23,910 bases of DNA from CAZYMF01 sp964648215 (GCA_964648215.1 CAZYMF010000060.1:1-23910), one strand, 5' to 3'. Shown: positions 7,656 through 15,133, counted from the first letter of the stretch. Notes: a model not told the origin generated them from the letters alone. Program-made: numbers and translations.

Positions 7656-8755
7656 CATCTGAACGCCGGCAACACGTGCTTGCCCATCAGCTCGATCGAC
7701 TGCATCACCTTCTCGTGCGGGATCTTGTGCGGGTTGACCAGGCACAGCAGCAGATCACAGCCGGCCGCCTCGTAGCGCTTGGCGACCTCGATGCAACGGT
7801 CGGGGTCGCCGACCACGGCCGAGCCGGTGTCCTTGATGAAGTCGAAGGTGATGTGATCGAGACCGCCGCTGTCGGCCATCATCTTGAGCTGCTCCGCGTA
7901 CGAATAGCTGCCGAGATCCTTGCCCGCCATCCAGTCGGCGAGCCCGCCGATGAGGCTGACGGCGGTGCGGACGTACCACGGGAACGACTCCTCGGCATTG
8001 GCGAACGCTTCCTCGTTGGTCGCGGCGCAGTGCACCATGGTGAACGTGGCCGCCTGCTCGTTCTTGAACTTGCCCACCGGCTGGGTGCACTCGGCGAGAC
8101 CCTCGCGATAGAGGTGCAGGCGGTCGGTGAGATCCTCGGGCGGCACGCCGACCGTGAACGAGCACAGGCCGAGGCCGTGACGGCCGATCTCCTTGTGCCC
8201 CTCGGGGCTGCTGGTGGCACCCCACAGCGGCGGATGCGGCTTCTGCAGCGGCTTGGGGACGACGCGGCGCGGCCCGCCCATGCGCCAGTGCTTGCCGTCG
8301 GCCTGGTAGGAGTCCTCGGTCCAGGCGCCGACGATGTGCCGCAGCGCCTCCGACCACATCTCGCGCGTGGCGTGCGGATCGACGTCGAAGCCCTCGAGCT
8401 CGACGCGCGTCGACGAGCGGCCGGTGCCGAACTCGACGCGGCCGTTGCTGATCAGATCGAGCACCGCCACCGACTCCGCCGTGCGGATCGGATGGTTGTA
8501 CGGTTTGGGAAGCAGCCGCACGCCGTAGCCCAGGCGGATGTTCTTGGTGCGCGCGGCGATCGCGCCGTAGAGCACCTCGGGGTTCGAGCAGTGCGAGAAC
8601 TCCTCGAGGAAGTGGTGCTCCACCGTCCACACGCTGTGGAAGCCGAGCTGATCGCCGAGCACCGCCTGCTCCAGAGTGTGCTGGTAAGCGAGCCGCTCGC
8701 TGTCCTCGTTCCACGGCTTGGCGACGGGGATTTCGTAAAACAGGGCGAACTTCAT
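7655..8755 (-). CDS. Luciferase-like (LuxA-type) monooxygenase
   Basis: This is a 366-residue LLM-class enzyme of normal length, of the bacterial-luciferase subtype. It shows VWTVEHHFLEE near residues 43-53 with the EHHF typical of LuxA-like proteins, RLGYGVRLLPKPYNHPIRTAE in the centre (given in pieces: LGYGVRLLP and HPIRTAE), and GRVEFGTGRSS at the flavin-phosphate end. It probably uses reduced FMN and O2 to oxidise a small organic molecule in the cytoplasm. The ATG at 8755 has a good AGGAAGGAG site. It is transcribed divergently from the P450 and may share a regulator with it through the palindromes at 8831-8846. It is distinct in sequence from the LLM proteins at 18-1142 and 10192-11211. 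Confidence 0.92.
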   Translation of the reverse strand: MKFALFYEIPVAKPWNEDSERLAYQHTLEQAVLGDQLGFHSVWTVEHHFLEEFSHCSNPEVLYGAIAARTKNIRLGYGVRLLPKPYNHPIRTAESVAVLDLISNGRVEFGTGRSSTRVELEGFDVDPHATREMWSEALRHIVGAWTEDSYQADGKHWRMGGPRRVVPKPLQKPHPPLWGATSSPEGHKEIGRHGLGLCSFTVGVPPEDLTDRLHLYREGLAECTQPVGKFKNEQAATFTMVHCAATNEEAFANAEESFPWYVRTAVSLIGGLADWMAGKDLGSYSYAEQLKMMADSGGLDHITFDFIKDTGSAVVGDPDRCIEVAKRYEAAGCDLLLCLVNPHKIPHEKVMQSIELMGKHVLPAFR

Positions 8756-8830
8756 GCATACTCCTTCCTCGGCGACACCTCGCGCCGCGGCACCGGCCCC
8801 TTTTCAAGTCGAGCAGGGTGTGAGATACGT

Positions 8831-8846
8831 CAAATGACATTTGTCA
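8831..8846. promoter_or_regulatory. Overlapping palindromes in divergent promoter region
   Basis: The 143-bp region 8756-8898 separates the divergent LLM and P450 genes. It contains CAAATGACATTTG (8831-8843; arms CAAATG/CATTTG) overlapping TGACATTTGTCA (8835-8846; arms TGACA/TGTCA). On the minus strand two TTTGAC words flank them and could serve as -35 elements for the LLM gene. This AT-rich island in GC-rich DNA looks like an operator of the TetR type, but no regulator gene is adjacent, so the binding protein is unknown. Confidence 0.5.
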
Positions 8847-8898
8847 GTCAAATCAGAGCTCGGGCTCGGCGCTGCACCGAGCGAGGAGGAGCCACCCG

Positions 8899-10095
8899 AT
8901 GCTCGAGTTCAGTCCCTACTCCTACGAGATCCACGAGGACCCCTACCCGACCTACCGCGCGCTGAGAGCGCACGCGCCCGTCTACCGCAACGACGAGCTC
9001 GGCTTCTGGGCGCTGTCGCGCTACGACGACGTGCTGGCGGCGTTCAAGGAACCGCTGATCTTCTCCAATGCCCAGGGCGTGTCGCTCGAGCGCTCGAGCG
9101 CCGGCGAGGCCTCGGCGCTGGCGTCGTTTCTGGCCATGGACCCGCCGCGCCACGATCAGCTCCGGGCGCTGGTCTCCCGCGGCTTCACCCCGCGGCGTGT
9201 CGCCGACCTCGAGCCGCGCATCCGCGAGCTGGCGGTCGGGCACATCGATCGCTTCCTCGCCGCGGGACGCTGCGACTTCATCCAGGACTTCGCCGGCAAG
9301 CTGCCGATGGACGTCGTCAGCGAGCTGCTCGGCGTGCCCGAAGCCGACCGCGACACCCTGCGCCATTGGGCCGATACGGTGCTGCATCGCGAGGAAGGCA
9401 AGTCGGACATTCCGGCCCAGAGCGTCGAAGCCAGCAGGCGCCTGGTCGGCTACTTCGCCGGACTGGTGGCCGAGCGCCGGCAGCGGCGTGAGTCCGATCT
9501 CCCCAGCGCCCTGCTCGACGCCGAGATCGACGGCGAGCGCCTGAGCGATCGCGACGTAATGGCGTTCCTGTTTCTCATGGTCATCGCCGGCAACGAGACG
9601 ACGACCAAGCTGCTCGGCAACGCGCTCTACTGGCTGTGGCGCAACCCCGGCGAGCGCGACAAGGTGCGGCGCGATCCCGGGCTGATTCCCAACTGGGTGG
9701 AGGAGACGCTACGCTACGACTCCTCGACGCAGATGCTGGCGCGCACGGTGGCGCGCGACACCGAGATGCATGACCGCCGCCTGCGCGCCGGCGACAAGGT
9801 GCTGCTGCTGGTCGGCTCCGCCAATCGCGACGAGCGGGTCTTCACCGACTCCGAGGTCTTCGACATCACCCGCGACACCAGCCAGCACATCGCGTTCGGC
9901 AAGGGCACCCACTTCTGTCTCGGCGCTTCGCTAGCGCGCCTGGAAGGGCGCGTGGCGCTCGAGGAGATCCACCGGCGGCTGCCCGACTTCGATATCGACG
10001 CCGGCAAGCTCGTCCGCGTCCACTCCGCCAACGTCCGCGGTTTCGCCTCGATGCCCATCGAGTTCCCGGCCGGCGGCGCACGGCCGGGTTGTTAA
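8899..10095 (+). CDS. Cytochrome P450
   Basis: This is a 398-residue soluble bacterial class I P450, which inserts one oxygen atom from O2 into an organic substrate using electrons from a ferredoxin. All key motifs are present: I-helix AGNETTT (230-236), ExxR as ETLR (269-272), and the haem loop FGKGTHFCLG with the ligand C340. There is no membrane anchor. The ATG at 8899 has AGGAGGA 8 bp upstream. No ferredoxin or ferredoxin reductase lies in the window, so its partners are encoded elsewhere. It is divergent from the LuxA-like gene and is followed by another LLM enzyme, which suggests a shared oxidative pathway. Its stop codon TAA overlaps a GGTTGTT heptamer of the repeat array at 10087. Confidence 0.96.
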   Translation: MLEFSPYSYEIHEDPYPTYRALRAHAPVYRNDELGFWALSRYDDVLAAFKEPLIFSNAQGVSLERSSAGEASALASFLAMDPPRHDQLRALVSRGFTPRRVADLEPRIRELAVGHIDRFLAAGRCDFIQDFAGKLPMDVVSELLGVPEADRDTLRHWADTVLHREEGKSDIPAQSVEASRRLVGYFAGLVAERRQRRESDLPSALLDAEIDGERLSDRDVMAFLFLMVIAGNETTTKLLGNALYWLWRNPGERDKVRRDPGLIPNWVEETLRYDSSTQMLARTVARDTEMHDRRLRAGDKVLLLVGSANRDERVFTDSEVFDITRDTSQHIAFGKGTHFCLGASLARLEGRVALEEIHRRLPDFDIDAGKLVRVHSANVRGFASMPIEFPAGGARPGC

Positions 10096-10130
10096 AGCCA
10101 CCAACCCAACAACCTAGCAACGAACAACCT
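10087..10130. repeat. Heptamer-repeat array at P450 3' end
   Basis: GGTTGTT (10087-10093) overlaps the P450 stop, and AACAACC occurs at 10108-10114 and 10123-10129, giving a 7-bp inverted pair. The stretch TAGCAACGAACAACCTGCC (10115-10133) is the complement of 1146-1171 except that the latter has exactly one extra 7-bp unit (TAACGAC as read here). This array belongs to the same family as 1149-1226. The 96-bp gap 10096-10191 holds nothing else recognisable. Confidence 0.7.
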
Positions 10131-10191
10131 GCCGGCTGGCCACGAACGTCGGGGGTTGCCCGCGCGCGCCGCGGGCAGTAAGAAGCCCCGC

Positions 10192-11211
10192 GTGACCTCG
10201 GACCGCCTCCCCCTCGGCCTCGCCCTCAACCTGTGGGATCGCATGACCACGTGGGCCGAGGCCCTCGACATCGTCCGCCTCGCCGACGAGATCGGCTACG
10301 ACGTCGTCGTCATTCCCGAGTCCTTCGGCCGCGACGGCTTCACCCTGTGCGACCGCATGCTGGCGGCGACCACGCGCATTCAGGTCTGTCTCGGCATCGC
10401 CAACGTGTTCTCGCGCTCGCCGGCGGTGCTGGCGGCGACGGCGGCGACGCTGGACGAGCTTTCGGGCGGCCGCTTCGTCCTCGGCCTCGGCAGCAGCACC
10501 CGCAACCTGGTCGAGGGTTGGCACGGGGTGCCGTTCGGACGGCCGCTGACCCGCATGCGCGAGACGATCGAGATGTGCCGCCGCATCTGGGCGCGCGACA
10601 AGAGCGCGTACGCGGGGCGGATCTTCCACGCCGCCGGGGTCAAGCTCGCCTTCACCCCGGTGCGCGAGCGCATTCCGCTCTGGCTCGGCGCCCTGTTGCC
10701 GAAGACGCTGGAGCTGTGCGGCGAGCTCGGCGACGGCTGGATGCCGACGCTGCTGCCCGCCGAGTGCCTGGCCGCCGGCCGGCGCGCGCTGGCACGCGGA
10801 GCGGCGCGCGCCGGCCGCGATCCGTCGCAGATCACCGTCGCCCCCACGATCAACCTCTTCGTCGCCGACAAGCCGGACGAGGTGCTCGATCTGGTCAAGT
10901 TCGCCATCGCCATCTACTACGGCCCGCCCAACAGCCCCTATGCCGTGGCCGCGGCAGAGCTCGGCTACGCCGACGACGTCGCGGCCATCGCGGCCGCGTA
11001 CGCCGCCGGCGGCAGCGGTGCCGCGGCGGCCGCCGCATCGGATCGGCTGGCCCGGGCGATGAGCATCGCCGGCCCGATCGACTCCTGCCGCGAGCAGATC
11101 GAGGGCCTGCTCGCCGCGGGGGCGGATCGGGTCATCCTCGGCCTGCCGGCGCCGACGCGGGAGCAGTGCCGCCCGATCCTCGAGGGCGTCGTGCCCAAGC
11201 GGCTGCGGTGA
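10192..11211 (+). CDS. LLM-class flavin/F420-dependent oxidoreductase
   Basis: This is a luciferase-like TIM-barrel protein of 339 residues if started at GTG 10192. An in-frame TTG at 10156 would add 12 residues but sits next to a poor ribosome site, and the added residues are Arg/Lys-rich and unlike the family start. Signatures are LGLALNLWDR at the first strand, VVIPESFGRDG at the second, LDELSGGRFVLGLG, and a C-terminal PIDSCREQIEGLLAAGADRVILG. The form resembles actinobacterial F420-dependent LLM reductases and could use F420 or FMN. It is followed after 21 bp by the DUF1330 gene. The stretch around residues 270-300 is unusually alanine-rich. The family is secure; start and substrate are not. 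Confidence 0.88.
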   Translation: MTSDRLPLGLALNLWDRMTTWAEALDIVRLADEIGYDVVVIPESFGRDGFTLCDRMLAATTRIQVCLGIANVFSRSPAVLAATAATLDELSGGRFVLGLGSSTRNLVEGWHGVPFGRPLTRMRETIEMCRRIWARDKSAYAGRIFHAAGVKLAFTPVRERIPLWLGALLPKTLELCGELGDGWMPTLLPAECLAAGRRALARGAARAGRDPSQITVAPTINLFVADKPDEVLDLVKFAIAIYYGPPNSPYAVAAAELGYADDVAAIAAAYAAGGSGAAAAAASDRLARAMSIAGPIDSCREQIEGLLAAGADRVILGLPAPTREQCRPILEGVVPKRLR

Positions 11212-11232
11212 AGCACGAACCAAGGAGGTCCC

Positions 11233-11676
11233 ATGCCTGCCGTCAACCCGACCCCCGAGCAGCTCCAGACCTTTCTCGCCGGCGCCGCAGACCAGACGCC
11301 GATCGTCATGATCAACCTGCTCCGCTTCCACGACCGGGCCGCCTACGAGCCCGGGGCCGGCGCGGCGGCGTGCAGCGGCCGCGAGGCCTACGCACGCTAC
11401 GCCGCCGTGGCCGTGCCGAAGATCCACGAAGTCGGCGGCCGCATCCTGTGGCAGGGCCGGGTCGAGTGCGCCCTCATCGCGGTTGCCGGCGAGCAGTGGG
11501 ACGACGCCGTGCTGGTCGAGTACCCGTCGCGCCAGGCCTTTCTGGCGATGGTTTCGCAGCCCGACTACGAAGCGGCGGCGGTTCATCGCACCGCCGCGCT
11601 CGCCGACTCGCGCCTGATCGCCACCACCACGCTGGTGAGTGCGGTCGATAGTCGAGAGTTGATAGTCGATAGGTGA
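11233..11676 (+). CDS. DUF1330 domain protein with repeat-derived C-terminus
   Basis: This is a 147-residue protein with the dimeric ferredoxin-like alpha/beta fold expected of DUF1330. It shows the opening IVMINLLRF strand, the REAYARYAAVAVPKIHEVGGRIL helix-strand (recognised from REAYARYA and GGRILW), and DDAVLVEYPSRQAFLAMV near residues 96-113. The family's biochemical function is not established. A strong AAGGAGGT site lies 3 bp before the ATG. The last residues, VDSRELIVDR, are encoded by a 7-bp repeat array (11644-11671), so the natural end of the domain is probably near residue 137. It is likely co-transcribed with the LLM gene 21 bp upstream. Confidence 0.85.
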   Translation: MPAVNPTPEQLQTFLAGAADQTPIVMINLLRFHDRAAYEPGAGAAACSGREAYARYAAVAVPKIHEVGGRILWQGRVECALIAVAGEQWDDAVLVEYPSRQAFLAMVSQPDYEAAAVHRTAALADSRLIATTTLVSAVDSRELIVDR

Positions 11677-11759
11677 GGCGAAATTCCCGCCGCGGCATCC
11701 GGCTATCGACCATCAACTCTCAACTATCAACTATCGACTATCGACTATTGACCATCGAC
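11644..11759. repeat. Paired inverted heptamer arrays (TATCGAC family)
   Basis: The left arm holds four abutting 7-bp units: GTCGATA, GTCGAGA, GTTGATA, GTCGATA (11644-11671). The right arm holds eight units of the complementary family, TATCGAC, CATCAAC, TCTCAAC, TATCAAC, TATCGAC, TATCGAC, TATTGAC, CATCGAC (11704-11759). The reverse complement of the left arm matches the first four right units at 25 of 28 positions, so a 28-bp imperfect hairpin with a 32-nt loop is possible. The array spans the DUF1330 C-terminus and stop and runs to within 11 bp of the thioesterase ATG. Confidence 0.9.
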
Positions 11760-11769
11760 CAGGACCACC

Positions 11770-12228
11770 ATGCCCAACGACACGCAGCGCGACCTCGACC
11801 GGATCCTGGAAGCCAATCGGCACGGCTTCGACGCCGCCATGGGCTTCCGCATCGTCAACGCCGAGCTCGACGAGGTGGTGCTCGAGTACGACGTCGACGA
11901 GCGCCACCTGCAGCCCTACGGCATCGTCCACGGCGGCATCCACTGCGCCGCCGTCGAGAGCGCCTGCTCGACGGGAGCCGGCATCAACGCCATGGCTCGC
12001 GGCCAGAGCGTCGTCGGCGTCGAGAACCACACCAGCTTCATCCGTGCCGTGCGTGCCGGACGCATCCGGGTGATCGCCAAGCCCCTGACCCGCGGGCGAC
12101 GCTCGCAGCTGTGGGAGGCCACCGCCCGCAACGAGGAGGGTCAGATCGTCTCCAGCGGGCGCGTGCGCCTGCTCTGCCTCGATCCCGGCAGCGAGCTGGC
12201 CGGCGAGAAGGCGGAGGTCAAGCGCTGA
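11770..12228 (+). CDS. PaaI-type hotdog-fold acyl-CoA thioesterase
   Basis: This is a 152-residue single-hotdog thioesterase of the PaaI / 4-hydroxybenzoyl-CoA group, which hydrolyses acyl- or aroyl-CoA to acid and CoA in the cytoplasm, usually as a tetramer. The signature is GIVHGGIHCAAVESACSTGA (residues 51-70), with H54-G-G and the probable catalytic acid E63. The GVENHTSFIRAV strand and the arginine-rich CoA-phosphate region KPLTRGRRSQLWEA follow. The ATG has only a weak AGGACC site because the region just upstream is the 7-bp repeat array. It converges with the aldolase-like gene at 12259 after 30 bp. It may release a product or rescue CoA in the same pathway as the CoA-transferase and crotonase. 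Confidence 0.9.
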   Translation: MPNDTQRDLDRILEANRHGFDAAMGFRIVNAELDEVVLEYDVDERHLQPYGIVHGGIHCAAVESACSTGAGINAMARGQSVVGVENHTSFIRAVRAGRIRVIAKPLTRGRRSQLWEATARNEEGQIVSSGRVRLLCLDPGSELAGEKAEVKR

Positions 12229-12258
12229 CGGCCGGGTGGCGGTCGCCGGCGCCGGGGG

Positions 12259-13254
12259 TCACTCCGAGCCGATGACCGAGTCGAAGAACTTCACCAGATC
12301 GCCGTGGTCGTTGCCGGCGTTGAACTCCATCGCCGTGCGCGGGTGCTGGTTGAGGAAGCCGGTGATCATGTAGGGGATGTCGAAGCCCCAGCGCAGATCC
12401 TGGCGCATCGGCTCGATGTGCTGCTGGATGCACTGCAGCACCGGACGCAGCCGGTACTTCGGGTTGTGCAGGAAGCCGATCAGCAGCTCGGTCTGGCAGT
12501 TGCCGGCGCCGCGACCCAGGCCGGCCATGCTGCTGTCGAGCAGGTTCGCCCCCTTGATCGCCGCCTCGATGGTGTTGGCGTAGGCGAGCTGCTGGTTGTT
12601 GTGCGCGTGCATGCCGACGGTCTTGCCGTGGGCGGAGGCGTGCTTCAGGTACAGCTCGAGCAGGTAGTGCACGTGCTCGCTGTAGAAGGCGCCGAAGCTG
12701 TCGACCAGGTAGATGGCGTCGACGTCCGACTCGGCGAGCAGCTCGAGCGCCTCCTCGAGCTCGTTCTCCGACACCGTCGACGCGGCCATCAGGTTGACCG
12801 TGGTCTCGTAGCCCTTGGCATGGGCGTCCTTCACCATGTCGAGCGCGATCGGCATCTGGTGGATGTAGGTAGCCACCCGGATCATGTCGAGGACGCTGTC
12901 CTGCTTCGGCAGGATGTCCTCTTCGAAGTCGCAGCGCTCCGCGTCGGCCATCACGCAGAGCTTCAGCTTGGTCGGGTTGTCGCCGACGATGCGCCGGACG
13001 TCCTTCTCGTCGCAGAACTTCCACGGGCCGTACTCGTCCGCCGAGAAGATCCGTTTCGACCCCTTGTAGCCGAGCTCCATGTAGTCGATGCCCGCCTCGA
13101 CGCAGGCGTGGTAGACGCCGCGCACCACCTCGTCGCCGAAGCGGTGGTTGTTCATCAACCCGCCGTCGCGAACGGTGACGTCGACCACCCGGATCTCCGG
13201 GCGGAACGAGATCCACTTGCGGGCGAATTCCTTGTCCTGCTGTGCCTGTGCCAT
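12259..13254 (-). CDS. DRE-TIM family aldolase/acyltransferase-like protein
   Basis: This is a 331-residue HMGL-like TIM barrel. The N-terminal VVDVTVRDGGLMNNHRF holds the conserved R29-D30 of the DRE motif. The metal-binding HAHNN is at H216 and H218, and the strand-end DSFGAFY resembles the DSxG segment of 4-hydroxy-2-oxovalerate aldolase. RDGG instead of RDGxQ argues for an aldolase over an isopropylmalate or homocitrate synthase, although a Claisen-type activity cannot be excluded. The ATG at 13254 has a GAGGAAA element some 10 bp upstream. The 149 bp to the next gene (13255-13403) should contain its promoter; I see no confident -35/-10 pair there. It could cleave a 2-oxo acid from the P450/LLM pathway. 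Confidence 0.85.
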   Translation of the reverse strand: MAQAQQDKEFARKWISFRPEIRVVDVTVRDGGLMNNHRFGDEVVRGVYHACVEAGIDYMELGYKGSKRIFSADEYGPWKFCDEKDVRRIVGDNPTKLKLCVMADAERCDFEEDILPKQDSVLDMIRVATYIHQMPIALDMVKDAHAKGYETTVNLMAASTVSENELEEALELLAESDVDAIYLVDSFGAFYSEHVHYLLELYLKHASAHGKTVGMHAHNNQQLAYANTIEAAIKGANLLDSSMAGLGRGAGNCQTELLIGFLHNPKYRLRPVLQCIQQHIEPMRQDLRWGFDIPYMITGFLNQHPRTAMEFNAGNDHGDLVKFFDSVIGSE

Positions 13255-13403
13255 TTAGATCCGTTTCCTCGTCTGTGCGAATGTGGGCGCCGACAGCGCA
13301 GGGGAAGCAAGTAGCGCGCCCGGGCCGCTCTGGCAACCGCAGGGCGCCGCCGGTGGGAGCCTGCAGTCCGGAACGGGCTCAATTCGAGTCGGGCTTCAGC
13401 GAG

Positions 13404-14090
13404 TCACCGCGAGGAGCGACCGGCGGGAGCGTGGGGCGAGGCCCCCGTCTCGCGCGGGTCGCTGCCCGCCGCGGCGCACGCCGCGACCAGCTTGCCGACC
13501 TCGTCGCCGATGCGCCGGAAGTCGCGCTGGGCAAGCCATTCGGCGCGGAAGACGCTGCCGCCGAAGGCGGCCGCGGCGGCGCCGGCGGCAAAGTAGGCCG
13601 CCATGTTCTCCGCGGTCACCCCGCCGCAGGCGAGCAGCTCGATGTCGCGAAAGGGGCCCTTGACTTCCTTGAAGTAGCCGGGACCGAAGGCGCCGGCCGG
13701 GAAGACCTTGACCATGGTCGCGCCGGCGCTCCAGGCAGCGAAGATCTCCTGCGGGGTCAAGGCGCCCGGGAAGACCGGCACCTGCCGCGCCACGCAGCGC
13801 TCGACGACCTCGGCCACCAGCGTCGGCATGACGACGAAGGTGGCGCCGGCGGCGAGCGCCTCGTCCAGCTCGCGCACGGACAGCACGGTACCCGCGCCCA
13901 CCATGAGCCGCCCCCGCGCCGCGGCCACCAGGCGGCGGATCAGCGCCGGCGCGTTCGCCGTGTTCATCGTGACCTCGATGGCCCCGAGACCGGCCCCGGC
14001 GACGGTGTCGGCGAGCGGCGCGACGTCCTCTTCGCCAATGCCGCGGAGAATGCCGAGCAACGGCAGCTTGCGAAAACGATCGAGGTCCAT
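13404..14090 (-). CDS. eda: KDPG/KHG-type class I aldolase
   Basis: This is a 228-residue protein of the 2-keto-3-deoxy-6-phosphogluconate / 4-hydroxy-2-oxoglutarate aldolase family. It cleaves a 2-keto-3-deoxy acid to pyruvate and an aldehyde through a Schiff base. The catalytic Lys is K128 in MVKVFPA and the general acid/base Glu is E39 in IEVTMNT. GAGTVLS, PGALTPQEI and the phosphate-loop GGVT are also visible. The ATG at 14090 is chosen over an in-frame TTG at 14102, because the TTG would add only four residues and lies beside the repeat array. The C-terminal tail of about 20 residues, rich in Ala, Ser, Pro and Arg, is longer than usual. The family is certain; whether the substrate is KDPG or another acid is not. 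Confidence 0.9.
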   Translation of the reverse strand: MDLDRFRKLPLLGILRGIGEEDVAPLADTVAGAGLGAIEVTMNTANAPALIRRLVAAARGRLMVGAGTVLSVRELDEALAAGATFVVMPTLVAEVVERCVARQVPVFPGALTPQEIFAAWSAGATMVKVFPAGAFGPGYFKEVKGPFRDIELLACGGVTAENMAAYFAAGAAAAAFGGSVFRAEWLAQRDFRRIGDEVGKLVAACAAAGSDPRETGASPHAPAGRSSR

Positions 14091-14100
14091 GGGCGAGGCC

Positions 14101-14194
14101 AAGCTCGAAGTCTAAAGCGAAAAGCTCAAAGCCGGATTGGGACCAACTCGTTTCTTCGCTTTCAGCTTTGAGCTCTTCACTTTTCGCTTCGTCA
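14101..14194. repeat. Inverted heptamer arrays (AAG/CTT-phased)
   Basis: The left arm reads AAGCTCG, AAGTCTA, AAGCGAA, AAGCTCA, AAGCCGG (14101-14135) with AAG at every seventh base. The right arm reads TTTCTTC, GCTTTCA, GCTTTGA, GCTCTTC, ACTTTTC, GCTTCGT (14151-14192). Aligned as inverted repeats, the left arm has one 7-bp unit (TCTAAAG) missing from the right, and the right has one unit (TGAAGAG) missing from the left; the rest matches. The array starts at the cyclase TGA stop and ends just before the aldolase start. Confidence 0.85.
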
Positions 14195-15133
14195 CTTGAT
14201 CGCCTGCGGGTTGATCGGCGAGCCGACGGCGCCGGTGACGGGGAGTGGCGGCGCGACGAAGAGGAACTCGTAGACGCCGTCGGCGGCGCAGTCGGCGGCG
14301 AGGCCTTCGAGATCGAAGATCTCGCCCACCAGCATCCCCATGTTGACGATGGCCACGCAGTGCAGCGGCTGGAAGACGTCGGGGGTTTCGTTGGGGATGA
14401 CCTCCGTGCCCCAGGTATCGGTGGCGTAGCCGGCGATCTCGTTCTTTGCCAGCCACTCGGCGACGGTCAGGCTCAGCCCGGGCGCCGGCCCGCCGGCGTA
14501 CTGCCCCCAGCTGCCCTCGGAACGCACCTGGGCGATTTGTCCGGTGCGGATCAAGACGATGTCGCCGCGCCCGACGGCGACCTTCTCGCCGGCCGCCGCG
14601 GCGTCGAGATCGGCGGGGTGGATCGCCTCGCCCGGCTCCAGCCACGGTTTGCCCTTCAATCGCGGGATGTCGAGCAGCACGCCGCGGCTGACGATCTTGG
14701 CCTTCACCTTGTCGATGGAGTTGGCGCGGGCGCCGTTGCTGTTCACCCACTCGGGCCCGCGATCGTTGTACATCTTGCCGTCGAAGTAGATGTGCGCGAG
14801 GGCGTCCCACTGCGTGGCACACTGCAACGGCATGGTGACCGCGTCGTCGCAGTAGCGCAGGCCGGGGATGAAGTCCTGCGCCCCGCTGGCGACGTCGCCG
14901 CCGTCCTGGAGCATGAAGTGCAACGGGTTGGTGCGCCCGCCGAAGCCGCTCTGCGGACCGTTGCTGTCGAAGGGGATGGCCAGCGACAGCACCTTCCCCT
15001 GCTTGACCAGGGCGGCCGCGGCCACGACCTTCTCGGGCGTGATGTAGTTCAGGGTGCCGAGCTCGTCGTCGGCGCCCCACTTGCCCCAGTTGCGCAACCG
15101 GCGGGCGAGCTCGCGTACGGTGTTGATGTCCAT
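14192..15133 (-). CDS. Cyclase-family (kynurenine formamidase-like) hydrolase
   Basis: This is a 313-residue member of the metal-dependent cyclase/formamidase family (PF04199 type), which hydrolyses amides, lactones or cyclic ketones. Recognisable parts are WGADDELGTLNYITPE at 20-35, the active-site stretch LQCATQWDALAH (103-114), and the C-terminal HCVAIVNMGMLVGEIFDLE. In the kynurenine formamidase motif HxGTHxDxxxH the first two histidines bind metal. Here they are Q104 and Q108, while D110 and H114 remain. The Gln form is, as far as I know, usual in the longer subfamily of about 310 residues. The ATG at 15133 has a strong GGGAGGGG site. It may open a ring or lactone formed by the upstream oxygenases. 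Confidence 0.88.
   Translation of the reverse strand: MDINTVRELARRLRNWGKWGADDELGTLNYITPEKVVAAAALVKQGKVLSLAIPFDSNGPQSGFGGRTNPLHFMLQDGGDVASGAQDFIPGLRYCDDAVTMPLQCATQWDALAHIYFDGKMYNDRGPEWVNSNGARANSIDKVKAKIVSRGVLLDIPRLKGKPWLEPGEAIHPADLDAAAAGEKVAVGRGDIVLIRTGQIAQVRSEGSWGQYAGGPAPGLSLTVAEWLAKNEIAGYATDTWGTEVIPNETPDVFQPLHCVAIVNMGMLVGEIFDLEGLAADCAADGVYEFLFVAPPLPVTGAVGSPINPQAIK

Noticed and set aside
7064..8965. A 633-codon plus-strand open frame across the CoA-transferase and LuxA-like genes
   Set aside because: It runs antisense to two well-supported genes and through their intergenic repeats, and it has no recognisable domain.
10156..10191. TTG start for the third LLM gene
   Set aside because: It adds an Arg/Lys-rich 12-residue extension unlike the family and has a poor ribosome site. 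GTG 10192 is preferred, with some doubt.
11644..11759. CRISPR-like array
   Set aside because: Units are 7 bp and contiguous with no spacers, and there are no cas genes nearby.
12229..12258. Possible terminator between the convergent thioesterase and aldolase-like genes
   Set aside because: The 30 bp is very GC-rich and can form only short ambiguous stems without a T-tract.
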